DNA of 64,000 nt, taken from the NCBI GenBank assembly GCA_045807725.1, contig JBJMGV010000112.1, positions 1-64,000 on the forward strand. The letters are read 5' to 3'. The translations under genes were made by a program, and so were the position numbers. The first letter of the stretch is position 1, and each line of letters starts with the position of its first letter. Positions 9,754-18,770 of the stretch are shown here, one piece after another. This DNA is from DATENM01 sp045807725 (GTDB lineage Bacteria > Acidobacteriota > Blastocatellia > UBA7656). Under the pieces are notes generated by a model that had not been told where the DNA came from, did no database searches, and worked only from the letters and a program-made list of their open reading frames with translations.

Positions 9754-11199
9754 ATGCAACCCGTTATTCGACAGGCGACCTGCGCGGTCGCGCTCATCAT
9801 TTGCCTCGCGGCTTGCGCTGACATTGCGCGCGCTGACGTGAAGGTCCGCGCCAAGAGCACGCAGGGCAACACGACCAGCGAGCAGACCACTTATATTAAA
9901 GGCCAGCGCCAGCGGCTTGAGATGGCCGGCGGCGTTATGATTTCAATCACTCAGTGCGACCTGCAACGCACCTTGCAAATCATTCCGCAGACGAAGACCT
10001 ACACGGTTACGCCGTTCAATCAACCGACCGAGCGCGCCGTCAGTCAACCGCAGTCCGCTCAGCAGCCGAAGGCGAAAGCGGATGCTAATGTCAAAGGCGG
10101 CGTCATCACGACGACCATCACGAGCAAAGACACCGGCGAGCGCAAGCCGATGTTCGGTTACACGGCGCGGCACATCATCACGCAGATGACCACCGAGTCG
10201 TCGCCCGACGCGTGTCAAAAAGTCAAAACGCGAATGGAGATTGACGCCTGGTATATTGACGCGGCGTTCGCGCTCGATTGCAATATGAACGGCGCGTATC
10301 AAGGCTATAACCGCGCCGACCAACGCGGCTGCCAGGACCGCTCAGAGGTCAAGCAGGTCGGCGCGGCGGCCAAGGGCTACCCGGTGTGGACGAAGATGAC
10401 GATGTTCGACGACAACGGCCAGCCGAGCTTTTCTTACGTGATGGAAGTCGTCGAATTTTCGCAAGGGCCGCTCGATGCTTCGCTGTTCGACGCGCCTGCG
10501 GGCTACCGCGAAGTTAAAGATTTGTCGCAAGCGATGAGCGCGGGCCGCGACGACGCAACGACCAGCACGCGCGCCAATGAAAACTCTGGAATGAATGCGA
10601 CTGCCAAGAACCTGGCGAATAAACCAGCCGAACAGCCGCAGGCGCTTGAACCGAAGAAAGCCAGCGTGATTCGGTTAGGGTTGACGCGCGTGAAGACCAC
10701 GAGCGTTGGTGAAGGAATGAACGCCGCAGAGTTGGCGGCAGCGATTCGCAACTCGCTGGCTCAATCATTGAAAAATCCGAACGTCGAAGTGGTAATGATC
10801 GAAGCCGCGTCGGCTTCGCAGATTGACGCAGAGGCGAAGCAGAAAGAATGTGACTTCATCATCACCGCCAGCGTCGAGCATAAGAAAGGCGGCAGCAAGT
10901 TTGGCCAGTTCGCGCCAGCCTTGAGCCACGTCGCCTCGCTCGGCGGTTATAGCGGCAGCACGGCGGGCGCGGTGGCGGGCGAAGTCGCTTCGGCGGCGAT
11001 CATCACGGCGGCCAGCGCCTCGGCTAACGTCAAAGCCAAAGATCAATTGACGCTCGACATCAACGTGCAAGCGCCGGCAAACGCTGTGGCAGTCGCGGAA
11101 AAACAGTTCAAGACTAAAGCGCAGTCGAACGGTGAAGATATCATCTCGCCCACTGCTCAGCAGGCCGCGCAGGCGATTCTTGAGGCGACGAAGAAGTAG
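9754..11199 (+). CDS. exported protein of unknown function with a CsgG-like C-terminal region
   Basis: A 481-residue protein with an N-terminal signal (ATCAVALIICLAACADIARA). LAAC could be a lipobox, or ARA-D a signal peptidase I site. Residues about 20-260 are rich in beta segments with four to five Cys, including a region reading YIKGQRQRLEMAGGV and a conserved-looking SFSYVMEVVEFSQGPLDASLF; this resembles DUF4412-like exported proteins. The part after about 300 (RLGLTRVKTTSVGEGMN, then ECDFIITASVEHKKGG) resembles the nucleotide-fold-like CsgG/FlgO type that assembles at the outer membrane. This is a weak similarity. An AAGGAG six bases before ATG 9754 decides the start. It is transcribed divergently from the sigma factor and followed by a palindromic repeat. 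Confidence 0.7.
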   Translation: MQPVIRQATCAVALIICLAACADIARADVKVRAKSTQGNTTSEQTTYIKGQRQRLEMAGGVMISITQCDLQRTLQIIPQTKTYTVTPFNQPTERAVSQPQSAQQPKAKADANVKGGVITTTITSKDTGERKPMFGYTARHIITQMTTESSPDACQKVKTRMEIDAWYIDAAFALDCNMNGAYQGYNRADQRGCQDRSEVKQVGAAAKGYPVWTKMTMFDDNGQPSFSYVMEVVEFSQGPLDASLFDAPAGYREVKDLSQAMSAGRDDATTSTRANENSGMNATAKNLANKPAEQPQALEPKKASVIRLGLTRVKTTSVGEGMNAAELAAAIRNSLAQSLKNPNVEVVMIEAASASQIDAEAKQKECDFIITASVEHKKGGSKFGQFAPALSHVASLGGYSGSTAGAVAGEVASAAIITAASASANVKAKDQLTLDINVQAPANAVAVAEKQFKTKAQSNGEDIISPTAQQAAQAILEATKK

Positions 11200-11223
11200 T
11201 TCGCTAAGCAAAAGCCGAAATAA

Positions 11224-11292
11224 AACCGCAGAGGACGCAAAGGACACAGAGGAAGAATAAAATCCTCTGCGTCCTCTGCGTCCTTTGCGGTT
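11224..11292. repeat. long palindromic repeat of 9-bp units with AGAATAAA loop
   Basis: The left arm 11224-11253 and right arm 11263-11292 are 30 bases each and complementary except for about three positions. Both consist of three units related to cgcagagga. The loop is AGAATAAAA, the same as in the copy at 2162. It starts 25 bases after the stop of the preceding gene and probably also ends its transcript. Confidence 0.88.
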
Positions 11293-11471
11293 AAATCGCC
11301 TTCAAATTCGCCAAGTTCACCTTTCGTCGTCGCGCGGAACTTGAGGCGGGCGTGTGTTGGTCGCTATTATGAAAATTTGCGGATTGCTGCCGACAGTTCA
11401 TCTGCACCATACACCAGGATGAATCATACAGATTGTCCCGACAGCCAACCGATTGAGAAAGGACCGACGCA

Positions 11472-14153
11472 ATGGCCAGCAAAGCGAAAGCGATTCAACA
11501 ACTGAGCGATGTAGAAGTACGCGAGTGGCTGGAATCCCTCGATTACATCATTCAACAGGGCGGCGCTGAACAGGTGACGCAGTTGCTCCACAAGCTGCAA
11601 ATCCACGCGCAGCAGGCCGGCATCACCTTGCCGTTCACCGCCAACACGCCTTACCTCAACACCATCCCGGCCAGCCAACAGCCGGTCTTTCCCGGCAGCC
11701 GCGAGATCGAGCGGCGCATCAAGAGCCTGGTGCGCTGGAACGCCCTCTCGATGGTCGTGCGCGCCAACCGCGAAGAGAGCGGCATCGGCGGCCACATCTC
11801 GACCTATGCGTCGGCGGCGACGCTTTACGAAGTCGGCTTCAATCACTTCTTCCAGGCCCGCGACAGCGAAGGCAACGGCGACATCATCTTCTTCCAGGGC
11901 CACGCCGCGCCGGGCATCTACGCCCGCGCTTTTCTTGAAGGCCGCTTATCCGTTGAGCACCTGCAAAACTTCCGCCGCGAGCAGCGTTCTGAAAATAGTT
12001 TGTCGTCGTACCCGCACCCGTGGTTGATGCCCGACTTCTGGGAGTTCCCTACGGTTTCAATGGGACTCGGCCCGATTATGGCGATCTATCAAGCGCGCTT
12101 CTGTCGTTACCTCGAAGATCGCGGACTGAAGAAGGAATGCAACGGCAAAGTCTGGGCTTTCTTAGGCGACGGCGAAACGGACGAGCCGGAAACATTAGGC
12201 GCAATCACGCTCGCTTCACGCGAGAAGCTCGACAACCTGATCTTCGTCATCAACTGCAACCTGCAACGGCTCGACGGCCCTGTGCGCGGCAACGGCAACA
12301 TCATTCAGGAACTCGAAGCGGCGTTTCGCGGCGCAGGCTGGAATGTAATCAAAGTTATTTGGGGCACCGACTGGGACCCGCTGCTCGCCAACGATCACGA
12401 AGGCTTGCTGGTCAAACGAATGGGCGAGATCGTTGACGGCCAGTGGCAGAAGTACAGCGCCGAAACGGGCGCTTACTTCCGCGAGCATTTCTTCGGCGTC
12501 GATCAACGTCTGCTCGATATGGTCAAGCACCTGTCTGATGAGCAACTGGCGCGGCTCAGGCTCGGCGGTCACGACCCGCAGAAGGTCTATGCCGCGTATC
12601 AGGCCGCCGTCAATCACAAAGGCTCGCCGACCGTCATTCTGGCGCGCACGATCAAAGGCTACGGCCTCGGCGAAGCCGGCGAAGGCAAGAACATTACGCA
12701 CCAGCAGAAGAAGCTCAACGAAGACGAGCTGCGCCGCTTCCGCTCGCGCTTCGGCATTCCGATCTCTGACGAAGACATTGCGGAAGCGCCGTTTTATCGC
12801 CCCACAGACGATAGTCAGGAGATTCAATACATCCACCGCCAGCGCGAACGGCTCGGCGGTTACGTGCCGCGCCGTACGGTCGCGGTCGAATCGATCAAAG
12901 CGCCGGGCGATGAAGTCTTTGATGAGTTCAACACCGGCACTGAAGGGCGCGAGGCTTCGACGACGATGGTCTTCGTGCGCATACTCGCAAAGCTCTTGCG
13001 CGACGAAGAGATCGGCAAGCTGATCGTTCCCATCGTGCCCGACGAAGCGCGCACCTTCGGTATGGAGCCGCTCTTTCGACAGATCGGCATCTACTCGCAC
13101 GTCGGCCAGCTCTACGAACCCGTCGATGCGGCGACGCTGCTCTATTACAAAGAAGCGAAGAACGGCCAGATTCTCGAAGAGGGCATCACTGAAGCCGGCT
13201 CGATGTCATCGTTTATCGCGGCGGGGTCGGCCTACGCGACGCACAGCATCAACACGATTCCGTTTTTCATTTACTACTCGATGTTCGGCATGCAGCGCAT
13301 AGGCGATCTGGTGTGGGCCGCCGGCGACACGCGCACGCACGGCTTTCTGTTGGGCGGCACAGCCGGGCGCACGACGCTAGCGGGCGAAGGCTTGCAGCAT
13401 CAAGATGGCCACAGCCACCTGCTCGCTTATCCTGTGCCGAACCTCGTCGCTTATGACCCGGCCTACGCGTTCGAACTGGCGACCATCATTCAAGACGGCA
13501 TACGGCGGATGTATGAGAAGCAGGAAGATATTTTCTACTACATCACGCTGATGAACGAGAACTACGCGCACCCGCCGATGCCCGATGGCGATAGCGTGCG
13601 CGAAGGCATACTGCGCGGGATGTATCTGTTCAAGCCGACCGAAAACATCGAAGCCAAACTGCGCGCACAACTCTTCGGCAGCGGCGCGATCTTAAACGAA
13701 GTGCTCAAGGCGCAGCAGATTTTGGCCGAGCGTTACAACGTCGCGGCGGACGTGTGGAGCGTGACGAGTTACAAAGAACTCTACCGCGACGGCCACGACG
13801 CCGAACGCTGGAACATGCTGCATCCGGGCGAAAAGCCGCGCGTGCCGTTCGTCACAGAGATGGTGGCGGATAAGCCGGGCGTCTTCGTCGCGGCGTCGGA
13901 TTACGTCAAGGCGCTGCCCGATTCGATTTCGCAATGGCTGCCGCGCCCGCTCGTGTCGCTCGGTACAGACGGCTTCGGTCGCAGCGAAGGGCGCGAGGCG
14001 TTGCGCGACTTCTTCGAGGTGGATGCGCGCTACATCACGCTCGCTACGCTGGTGGCGTTGCTGCGCGATAAGAAGATCAAGGCCGATATCGTGCAGCGCG
14101 CGATTAAAGATTTAGAGATCAACCCGGACAAAGCGCACCCTGTGCTGGCGTGA
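11472..14153 (+). CDS. aceE: pyruvate dehydrogenase E1 component, homodimeric
   Basis: An 893-residue AceE-type E1 of the pyruvate dehydrogenase complex, which decarboxylates pyruvate with thiamine diphosphate and acetylates the lipoyl group of E2. It follows the E. coli AceE layout: RIKSLVRWNALSMVVRANRE near 75, GHISTYASAATLYEVGFNHFF with the catalytic-site histidine, and the thiamine-binding motif GDGETDEPETLGAI from about 233, ending in NCN. LGGTAGRTTLAGEGLQHQDGHS marks the C-terminal half. Length agrees with the family (about 890). It is first in the aceE-aceF-lpdA operon, 14 bases before aceF. Translation starts at ATG 11472 after GAGAAAGGA. The 270-base leader carries a repeat hairpin and probably the promoter. 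Confidence 0.97.
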   Translation: MASKAKAIQQLSDVEVREWLESLDYIIQQGGAEQVTQLLHKLQIHAQQAGITLPFTANTPYLNTIPASQQPVFPGSREIERRIKSLVRWNALSMVVRANREESGIGGHISTYASAATLYEVGFNHFFQARDSEGNGDIIFFQGHAAPGIYARAFLEGRLSVEHLQNFRREQRSENSLSSYPHPWLMPDFWEFPTVSMGLGPIMAIYQARFCRYLEDRGLKKECNGKVWAFLGDGETDEPETLGAITLASREKLDNLIFVINCNLQRLDGPVRGNGNIIQELEAAFRGAGWNVIKVIWGTDWDPLLANDHEGLLVKRMGEIVDGQWQKYSAETGAYFREHFFGVDQRLLDMVKHLSDEQLARLRLGGHDPQKVYAAYQAAVNHKGSPTVILARTIKGYGLGEAGEGKNITHQQKKLNEDELRRFRSRFGIPISDEDIAEAPFYRPTDDSQEIQYIHRQRERLGGYVPRRTVAVESIKAPGDEVFDEFNTGTEGREASTTMVFVRILAKLLRDEEIGKLIVPIVPDEARTFGMEPLFRQIGIYSHVGQLYEPVDAATLLYYKEAKNGQILEEGITEAGSMSSFIAAGSAYATHSINTIPFFIYYSMFGMQRIGDLVWAAGDTRTHGFLLGGTAGRTTLAGEGLQHQDGHSHLLAYPVPNLVAYDPAYAFELATIIQDGIRRMYEKQEDIFYYITLMNENYAHPPMPDGDSVREGILRGMYLFKPTENIEAKLRAQLFGSGAILNEVLKAQQILAERYNVAADVWSVTSYKELYRDGHDAERWNMLHPGEKPRVPFVTEMVADKPGVFVAASDYVKALPDSISQWLPRPLVSLGTDGFGRSEGREALRDFFEVDARYITLATLVALLRDKKIKADIVQRAIKDLEINPDKAHPVLA

Positions 14154-14167
14154 GAGGAAGAAACAAT

Positions 14168-15652
14168 ATGGCAACTGAATTGAAACTGCCGCAGCTCGGC
14201 GAGAACGTCGATTCGGGCGTGCTGGCGCGATTGCTGGTCCAGGTCGGCGCGACGGTCAAGAAAGACCAGCCGGTGCTCGAACTCGAAACCGACAAAGCCA
14301 CCGTCGAAGTGCCTGCTTTCAGCGACGGCGTTGTCAAAGAGATTCTCGTCAAAGAAGGCGAGCGCGTTAAAGTCGGGCAGACCATCCTGACGCTCGACGC
14401 TGCGGATGATAATGGCGCTGCCGCGCCGACTAAGACTGAATCACAAGCTGAAGCCCAGGCTGCGCCGCCGTCAGCCGAAGCGCCGCAAGAACCGCAAGAG
14501 TCGCCCGCACAACGAGCGCCGTCATCTCAGCCGGCGCAAGCTACGGCTGCCGAGCCGGCGCGACAATCCGAAGACGAGACGAACGGCGCGGAAGAACTCG
14601 AACACGAGCAGCGGCTCCGCGAGCGCGCATTGGCGCAGTACGCCGGCAGCTTTCCCGATGGCGGGACCGGCGCGCCTACGTCAACGCCGCCGCCGCCGGT
14701 CGCGCCCGCGCCGCTGCCAGAGACAAAACGCGCGCCGGTTCCCGCTTCGCCATCCGTTCGACGCCTCGCGCGCGAGCTTGGCGTAGACATTTACGCCGTG
14801 TTGGGCACGGGGCCATCGGGGCGCATCTCGGACAGCGACGTGAAGACGTACGCCAAGTCGGTTATTAGCGGCGACCCGGCAGCCGCGTCGGGCGCAACGG
14901 CGACGGCGGCGATGCCGGGACTTGCGCCGCTGCCCGACTTTTCAAAATGGGGCGCGGTCGAGCGCACGCCGATGAGCGGCATACGGCGCAAGACCGCCGA
15001 GAATATGCGCAACGCGTGGCTCACCGTGCCGCACGTCACCCAGCACGATCAGGCCGACATCACCGCGCTCGATCAACTGCGCAAGCAGTTCGCCAAACAA
15101 GTCGAAGCGGCGGGCGGCAAGCTCACTGTAACGGCCATCACATTGAAAGTCATCGCGGCGGCGCTGAAAGTCTTTCCGCAGTTCAACGCCAGCATCGATC
15201 AGGCGCGCGACGAGATCGTCTTCAGGAAGTACTATCACGTTGGCGTCGCCGTCGATACGGATCGCGGCCTGCTCGTGCCGGTCATCCGCGACGTGGACAA
15301 GAAGAACATTCGCCAGCTTGCCGTCGAGATGAATCAACTCGCTGAAAAAGCGCGCAACAAGAAACTCAAGCTCGAAGAGATGCAAGGCGGCAGCTTCACA
15401 ATCACCAACCTCGGCGGCATCGGCGGCACAAGCTTCACGCCCATCGTCAACGCGCCTGAGGCCGCTATACTCGGAATGTCACGGGCGAGTTTTCAGCCGG
15501 TCTATAACGGCAGCGGTTTCGAGCCGCGACTGATGTTGCCGCTGTCGCTGTCATACGACCACCGGCTGATTGACGGGGCCGACGCGGCGCGCTTCTTGCG
15601 CTGGGTCGCGCAGGCGCTTGAACAGCCGTTCCTGCTGGCGCTGGAGGGATAA
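14168..15652 (+). CDS. aceF: pyruvate dehydrogenase E2, dihydrolipoyllysine acetyltransferase
   Basis: A 494-residue E2 core enzyme of the pyruvate dehydrogenase complex. One lipoyl domain (1-76) carries the lipoylated lysine K43 in ETDKATVEV. An Ala/Pro/Gln/Glu-rich linker of about 110 residues follows. The peripheral subunit-binding domain is near 194-231 (SPSVRRLARELGVDIYAV...GRISDSDV). The acetyltransferase domain extends from about 255 to the end, with SYDHRLIDG placing the catalytic His at 465. It has a single lipoyl domain where E. coli AceF has three. GAGGAA lies upstream of ATG 14168. The lpdA gene starts ten bases after its stop. Confidence 0.96.
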   Translation: MATELKLPQLGENVDSGVLARLLVQVGATVKKDQPVLELETDKATVEVPAFSDGVVKEILVKEGERVKVGQTILTLDAADDNGAAAPTKTESQAEAQAAPPSAEAPQEPQESPAQRAPSSQPAQATAAEPARQSEDETNGAEELEHEQRLRERALAQYAGSFPDGGTGAPTSTPPPPVAPAPLPETKRAPVPASPSVRRLARELGVDIYAVLGTGPSGRISDSDVKTYAKSVISGDPAAASGATATAAMPGLAPLPDFSKWGAVERTPMSGIRRKTAENMRNAWLTVPHVTQHDQADITALDQLRKQFAKQVEAAGGKLTVTAITLKVIAAALKVFPQFNASIDQARDEIVFRKYYHVGVAVDTDRGLLVPVIRDVDKKNIRQLAVEMNQLAEKARNKKLKLEEMQGGSFTITNLGGIGGTSFTPIVNAPEAAILGMSRASFQPVYNGSGFEPRLMLPLSLSYDHRLIDGADAARFLRWVAQALEQPFLLALEG

Positions 15653-15661
15653 GGACACGTA

Positions 15662-17089
15662 ATGACTGACAACGCGAACACGACGCAAGTGGTCGTCATC
15701 GGCGGCGGGCCAGGCGGGTATGCTGCCGCGTTTATGGCTGCTGACCTGGGATTGCAGACGGCGCTCGTTGATGTGGAATTGAATCCCGGCGGCGTCTGCC
15801 TTTATCGCGGCTGCATTCCATCGAAAGCCTTGCTGCACGTCGCCAAAGTCATCAACGAATCGCGCGAAGCGTCGCATTGGGGCATCGAGTTTGCCGCGCC
15901 GAATATTGATGTAGGCAAGCTGCGCGAGTGGAAGACGAGCGTCGTCGAAAAGCTGACCGGCGGTCTCGGCCAGTTGGGCAAGCAGCGAAAGATTAACTAC
16001 ATTCAGGGCCGCGCGTCGTTTCTCGATTCCAACACGTTGAAGATCGAGCGCGTCAAAGGCGATGAAGAGCAACTGCGCTTTGAGCACGCGATACTGGCTA
16101 CGGGGTCGCGGCCCGCGACGGTGCCGGGCTTGTCGCTCGACAGCCCGCGCGTGATGGATTCGACCGGCGCGCTGGATATTCAAGATGTGCCGAAGAGTCT
16201 GCTGGTCATCGGTGGCGGTTACATCGGCCTTGAACTCGGAACGGTCTACGCCGCGCTCGGCTCTGAAGTGTCGGTCGTCGAAATGACCGGCGGCTTGCTG
16301 CCCGGCGCAGACCGCGACCTCGTGAACATCCTGGCGAAGCGCGTCAACTCGATGTGCAAGGCCGTGATGCTCAACACGAAAGTGACGAGCATTACCGAAG
16401 CAGCCGACGGCATTCGCGTTAAATTAGAAGGCGCTAACCTTGAGCAGCCCGAACAGGTCTTCGACAAGGTGTTGATCTCGGTCGGGCGCAAGCCCAACTC
16501 GGCAGGGCTGGGGCTTGAGAATACGAAGGTCGAAGTGGACGCGCGCGGCTTCGTCAAAGTAGACGCGCAACGGCGCACGGCTGACCCGTCGATCTTCGCC
16601 ATCGGCGACATCACCGGCGACCCGATGCTGGCGCACAAAGCCACGCACGAAGGGCGCGTTGCCGCTGAAGCTATCGCCGGTCACAAGACGGCTTTCGAGC
16701 CTGCGGCTATCCCGGCGGTCGTCTTCACAGACCCGGAGATTGCCTGGGCGGGGCTGACCGAAACCGAAGCCAAAGAGCAGGGCCGCAATGTCAAAGTCGC
16801 GCGCTTTCCGTGGGCCGCATCGGGCCGCGCGCTGACGCTCGACCGCACGGACGGCGTGACCAAGCTCATCATTGATCCCGAAACAGAACGCGTGCTCGGC
16901 GTCGGCATCTGCGGGCCGGGCGCAGGCGAGTTGATTTCAGAAGGCGTGCTGGCCATCGAGATGGCGGCGCGTGCTTCTGATCTCGAATTGACGATTCACC
17001 CGCACCCAACAATGTCAGAGACGTTGATGGGCGCGGCGGAAGTCTTCTTCGGCAACGCCACGGATGTCTATCGCCCGAAGCGCGGTTGA
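15662..17089 (+). CDS. lpdA: dihydrolipoyl dehydrogenase (E3)
   Basis: A 475-residue flavoprotein disulfide reductase that reoxidises dihydrolipoamide on E2 with NAD+. Visible features are the N-terminal FAD motif VVIGGGPGGYAAA, the redox-active disulfide C46/C51 in GGVCLYRGCIPSK, a second GxGxxG-type NAD site (VIGGGYIGLELG), the FAD-binding FAIGDITGDPMLAHKA, and the C-terminal HPHPTMSE holding the catalytic His-Glu pair that acts in the other subunit. It is last gene of the aceE-aceF-lpdA operon and is followed by a clear terminator. The spacing of four residues between the two active cysteines is normal for Lpd. Confidence 0.97.
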   Translation: MTDNANTTQVVVIGGGPGGYAAAFMAADLGLQTALVDVELNPGGVCLYRGCIPSKALLHVAKVINESREASHWGIEFAAPNIDVGKLREWKTSVVEKLTGGLGQLGKQRKINYIQGRASFLDSNTLKIERVKGDEEQLRFEHAILATGSRPATVPGLSLDSPRVMDSTGALDIQDVPKSLLVIGGGYIGLELGTVYAALGSEVSVVEMTGGLLPGADRDLVNILAKRVNSMCKAVMLNTKVTSITEAADGIRVKLEGANLEQPEQVFDKVLISVGRKPNSAGLGLENTKVEVDARGFVKVDAQRRTADPSIFAIGDITGDPMLAHKATHEGRVAAEAIAGHKTAFEPAAIPAVVFTDPEIAWAGLTETEAKEQGRNVKVARFPWAASGRALTLDRTDGVTKLIIDPETERVLGVGICGPGAGELISEGVLAIEMAARASDLELTIHPHPTMSETLMGAAEVFFGNATDVYRPKRG

Positions 17090-17114
17090 GTTTTGAATTT
17101 AAGCAAAGGGCAAG

Positions 17115-17155
17115 CAGCCGCGCGATTCGACGGTCACGCGGCTGTTTTTGTTTTT
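17115..17155 (+). terminator. rho-independent terminator of the pdh operon
   Basis: An 8-bp GC-rich stem (cagccgcg 17115-17122, cgcggctg 17137-17144) is followed directly by TTTTTGTTTTTG. It is 25 bases after the lpdA stop, the expected position for the operon terminator. It lies just before the convergent BON gene. Confidence 0.85.
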
Positions 17156-17178
17156 GTAATCGCCACTACAAACACCGA

Positions 17179-18339
17179 TTAGCTGGAGCGGTTGCCGGCG
17201 GTGACGCTGGCCGAGGTATTCGTCGTGTCGTTCTCGTCGCGCGTGTCGCTCATAGCGGTGGTGTCGGTCGCCTGATTGGTCCCGGCATTCTGCCGCATAT
17301 CCCAGTTGTTGGCGGCAGTCGCGCCGTAAGGAATGACGCGCAGGCGGTTCTCGACGTTCGTCACGCCTGATACGCGCTCGGCTAACTGTTCGGCGCGGCG
17401 CTTCGACGTGCGGTTGAAGACGTAGCCGGCCAGTATCACTTCGCCATTCTGCACGCCGACTTCGATCTGCGAAGCGTCGAGGAAATCATCATCCGTCATA
17501 CGGTCGTTGATCTCTTCGCGTATGCGGTCGTCGCCGCGCCGGTAATCGCGCGGCCCGCGCCCGCGATGACCGCCGCGCGCGTCTTCGTCGCGTTCGTCTT
17601 CGCGCCCGCCTTCGCGGTTCGAGCCGCCGAACCACGATGACACTTCTTCGCGCGTGCGCTCCCACCAGCTACGGTCGTTGCGGCGCGGGCGACGCCGCTC
17701 GTAGTCGGCTTCCTGCACGGACGGGTCGCGGAATTCGGGCAACACCGACTCGCCCGCTTCCCAGCCGTAATCTTCGTATGGGCCGCGACGGCTGTAATGA
17801 TCGGGCACTTGCTCGACCCAGCTATCGTCACGCGCGCCGCGACGTGAGCGCGAGCGGTCATCCTCGCGCGAGTAACGGTTGCGGTCGTAATCGTTCGCAT
17901 AACGGTCGCGGTCGTAGTCACTCGTGTAGCGGCTGCGGCCCGTCTCGCGGTCGTCGCCGCGATAGCGGAGCCGGTCATCTTCCGTGCCGCGCCAGCCGCG
18001 CACGCCCATATCGCGGTCGTAATCACGCCCATAGTCGCGGCCAACATCACGGCCAGAACTGCGCTCGCGGTCGGACGCGCGACTGCGACCGCCGGAGCCA
18101 TAATCGATGTCGCTGCGGCGCGCGTCATAATCGCGCCTGTAATCCACTTCGTTGTCGCTGTAGTTGCGCGCGCCGTACTGGCCCATACCGCGCTCACGAT
18201 CATAGCTGCCGCCCGCGCCGCGCTCGCGGCCATAATCAAGATCGCTTCTCATACGCTGGCGACGGTCATCGCGGTCATACCGTTCCACCTCGTCATCATA
18301 GCGCCGCCCCCAGCGGTCGTGGTCATAATCTCTCGCCAT
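17179..18339 (-). CDS. BON-domain protein with Arg/Asp/Tyr-rich low-complexity N-terminus
   Basis: A 386-residue protein. Residues 1-250 are low complexity, dominated by R, D, Y, G and S in loose repeats such as RDYGRDYDRD and DYDRDRYANDYDRNRY, with no predicted fold. A single BON domain follows at about 271-338 (IREEINDRMTDDDF...VQNGEVILAGYVFNRTSKRRAEQLAERVSGVTNVENRLRV). BON domains usually bind phospholipid or membranes and occur in stress-response proteins of the OsmY type. No signal peptide is present, which is unusual for BON proteins. The C-terminal tail is Thr/Asn-rich. The start is well supported by AAGGAGG at 18347-18353. Repeat-driven length variation among strains is likely. Confidence 0.8.
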   Translation of the reverse strand: MARDYDHDRWGRRYDDEVERYDRDDRRQRMRSDLDYGRERGAGGSYDRERGMGQYGARNYSDNEVDYRRDYDARRSDIDYGSGGRSRASDRERSSGRDVGRDYGRDYDRDMGVRGWRGTEDDRLRYRGDDRETGRSRYTSDYDRDRYANDYDRNRYSREDDRSRSRRGARDDSWVEQVPDHYSRRGPYEDYGWEAGESVLPEFRDPSVQEADYERRRPRRNDRSWWERTREEVSSWFGGSNREGGREDERDEDARGGHRGRGPRDYRRGDDRIREEINDRMTDDDFLDASQIEVGVQNGEVILAGYVFNRTSKRRAEQLAERVSGVTNVENRLRVIPYGATAANNWDMRQNAGTNQATDTTAMSDTRDENDTTNTSASVTAGNRSS

Positions 18340-18770
18340 TCCTAGTTACCTCCTTTTGGAAATCAGAATTAGGACTCTTGCTCGGATCAGGGGAGTCGTA
18401 ATAGACGAAGCATCCCTATGCGCACACAGCGCCGCAAATGAGTCTTTGTTGATTAAAACGCAAGCTGGATGCCAGCACGATGAGCGGCGCGTTTCGCGTA
18501 TTCAGTTGCCAACACAAGCGCGACGGCGCGTCGCCACGCAAGGCGCGCGGCAAGGACGCTCCATCCTGAGACAGTTTGTCAGTCTCGACAACAGCCATCG
18601 CTGCGGTCGAATGAGACACACGCGGTTTCAAGGCGGGAAAATCGAAGCCCGGATGATCAGCGGTCAGGCCGCCGCCCTGCCAATTCTGGTTGACTCTGCA
18701 CCAGAACTGGGCCATCCTATCATCTGAGAACCCCTCTCAAGGTTGCAGAAGCACTCCCTCAGACAAACTG
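18340..18770. other. intergenic region without a supported gene (431 bp)
   Basis: This gap separates the divergent BON and SelO-like genes and should contain both promoters. It holds the strong BON ribosome binding site (AAGGAGG) and a short imperfect hairpin near 18677-18713 (ccaattctgg / ccagaactgg). Open frames on both strands exist, but none has a ribosome binding site or recognisable protein features. No RNA gene was recognised. Confidence 0.5.

Noticed and set aside
18356..18727. Possible small genes in the gap before the SelO-like gene
   Set aside because: Frames on both strands lack ribosome binding sites and overlap the regions where promoters of the two flanking genes must lie; composition is not protein-like.
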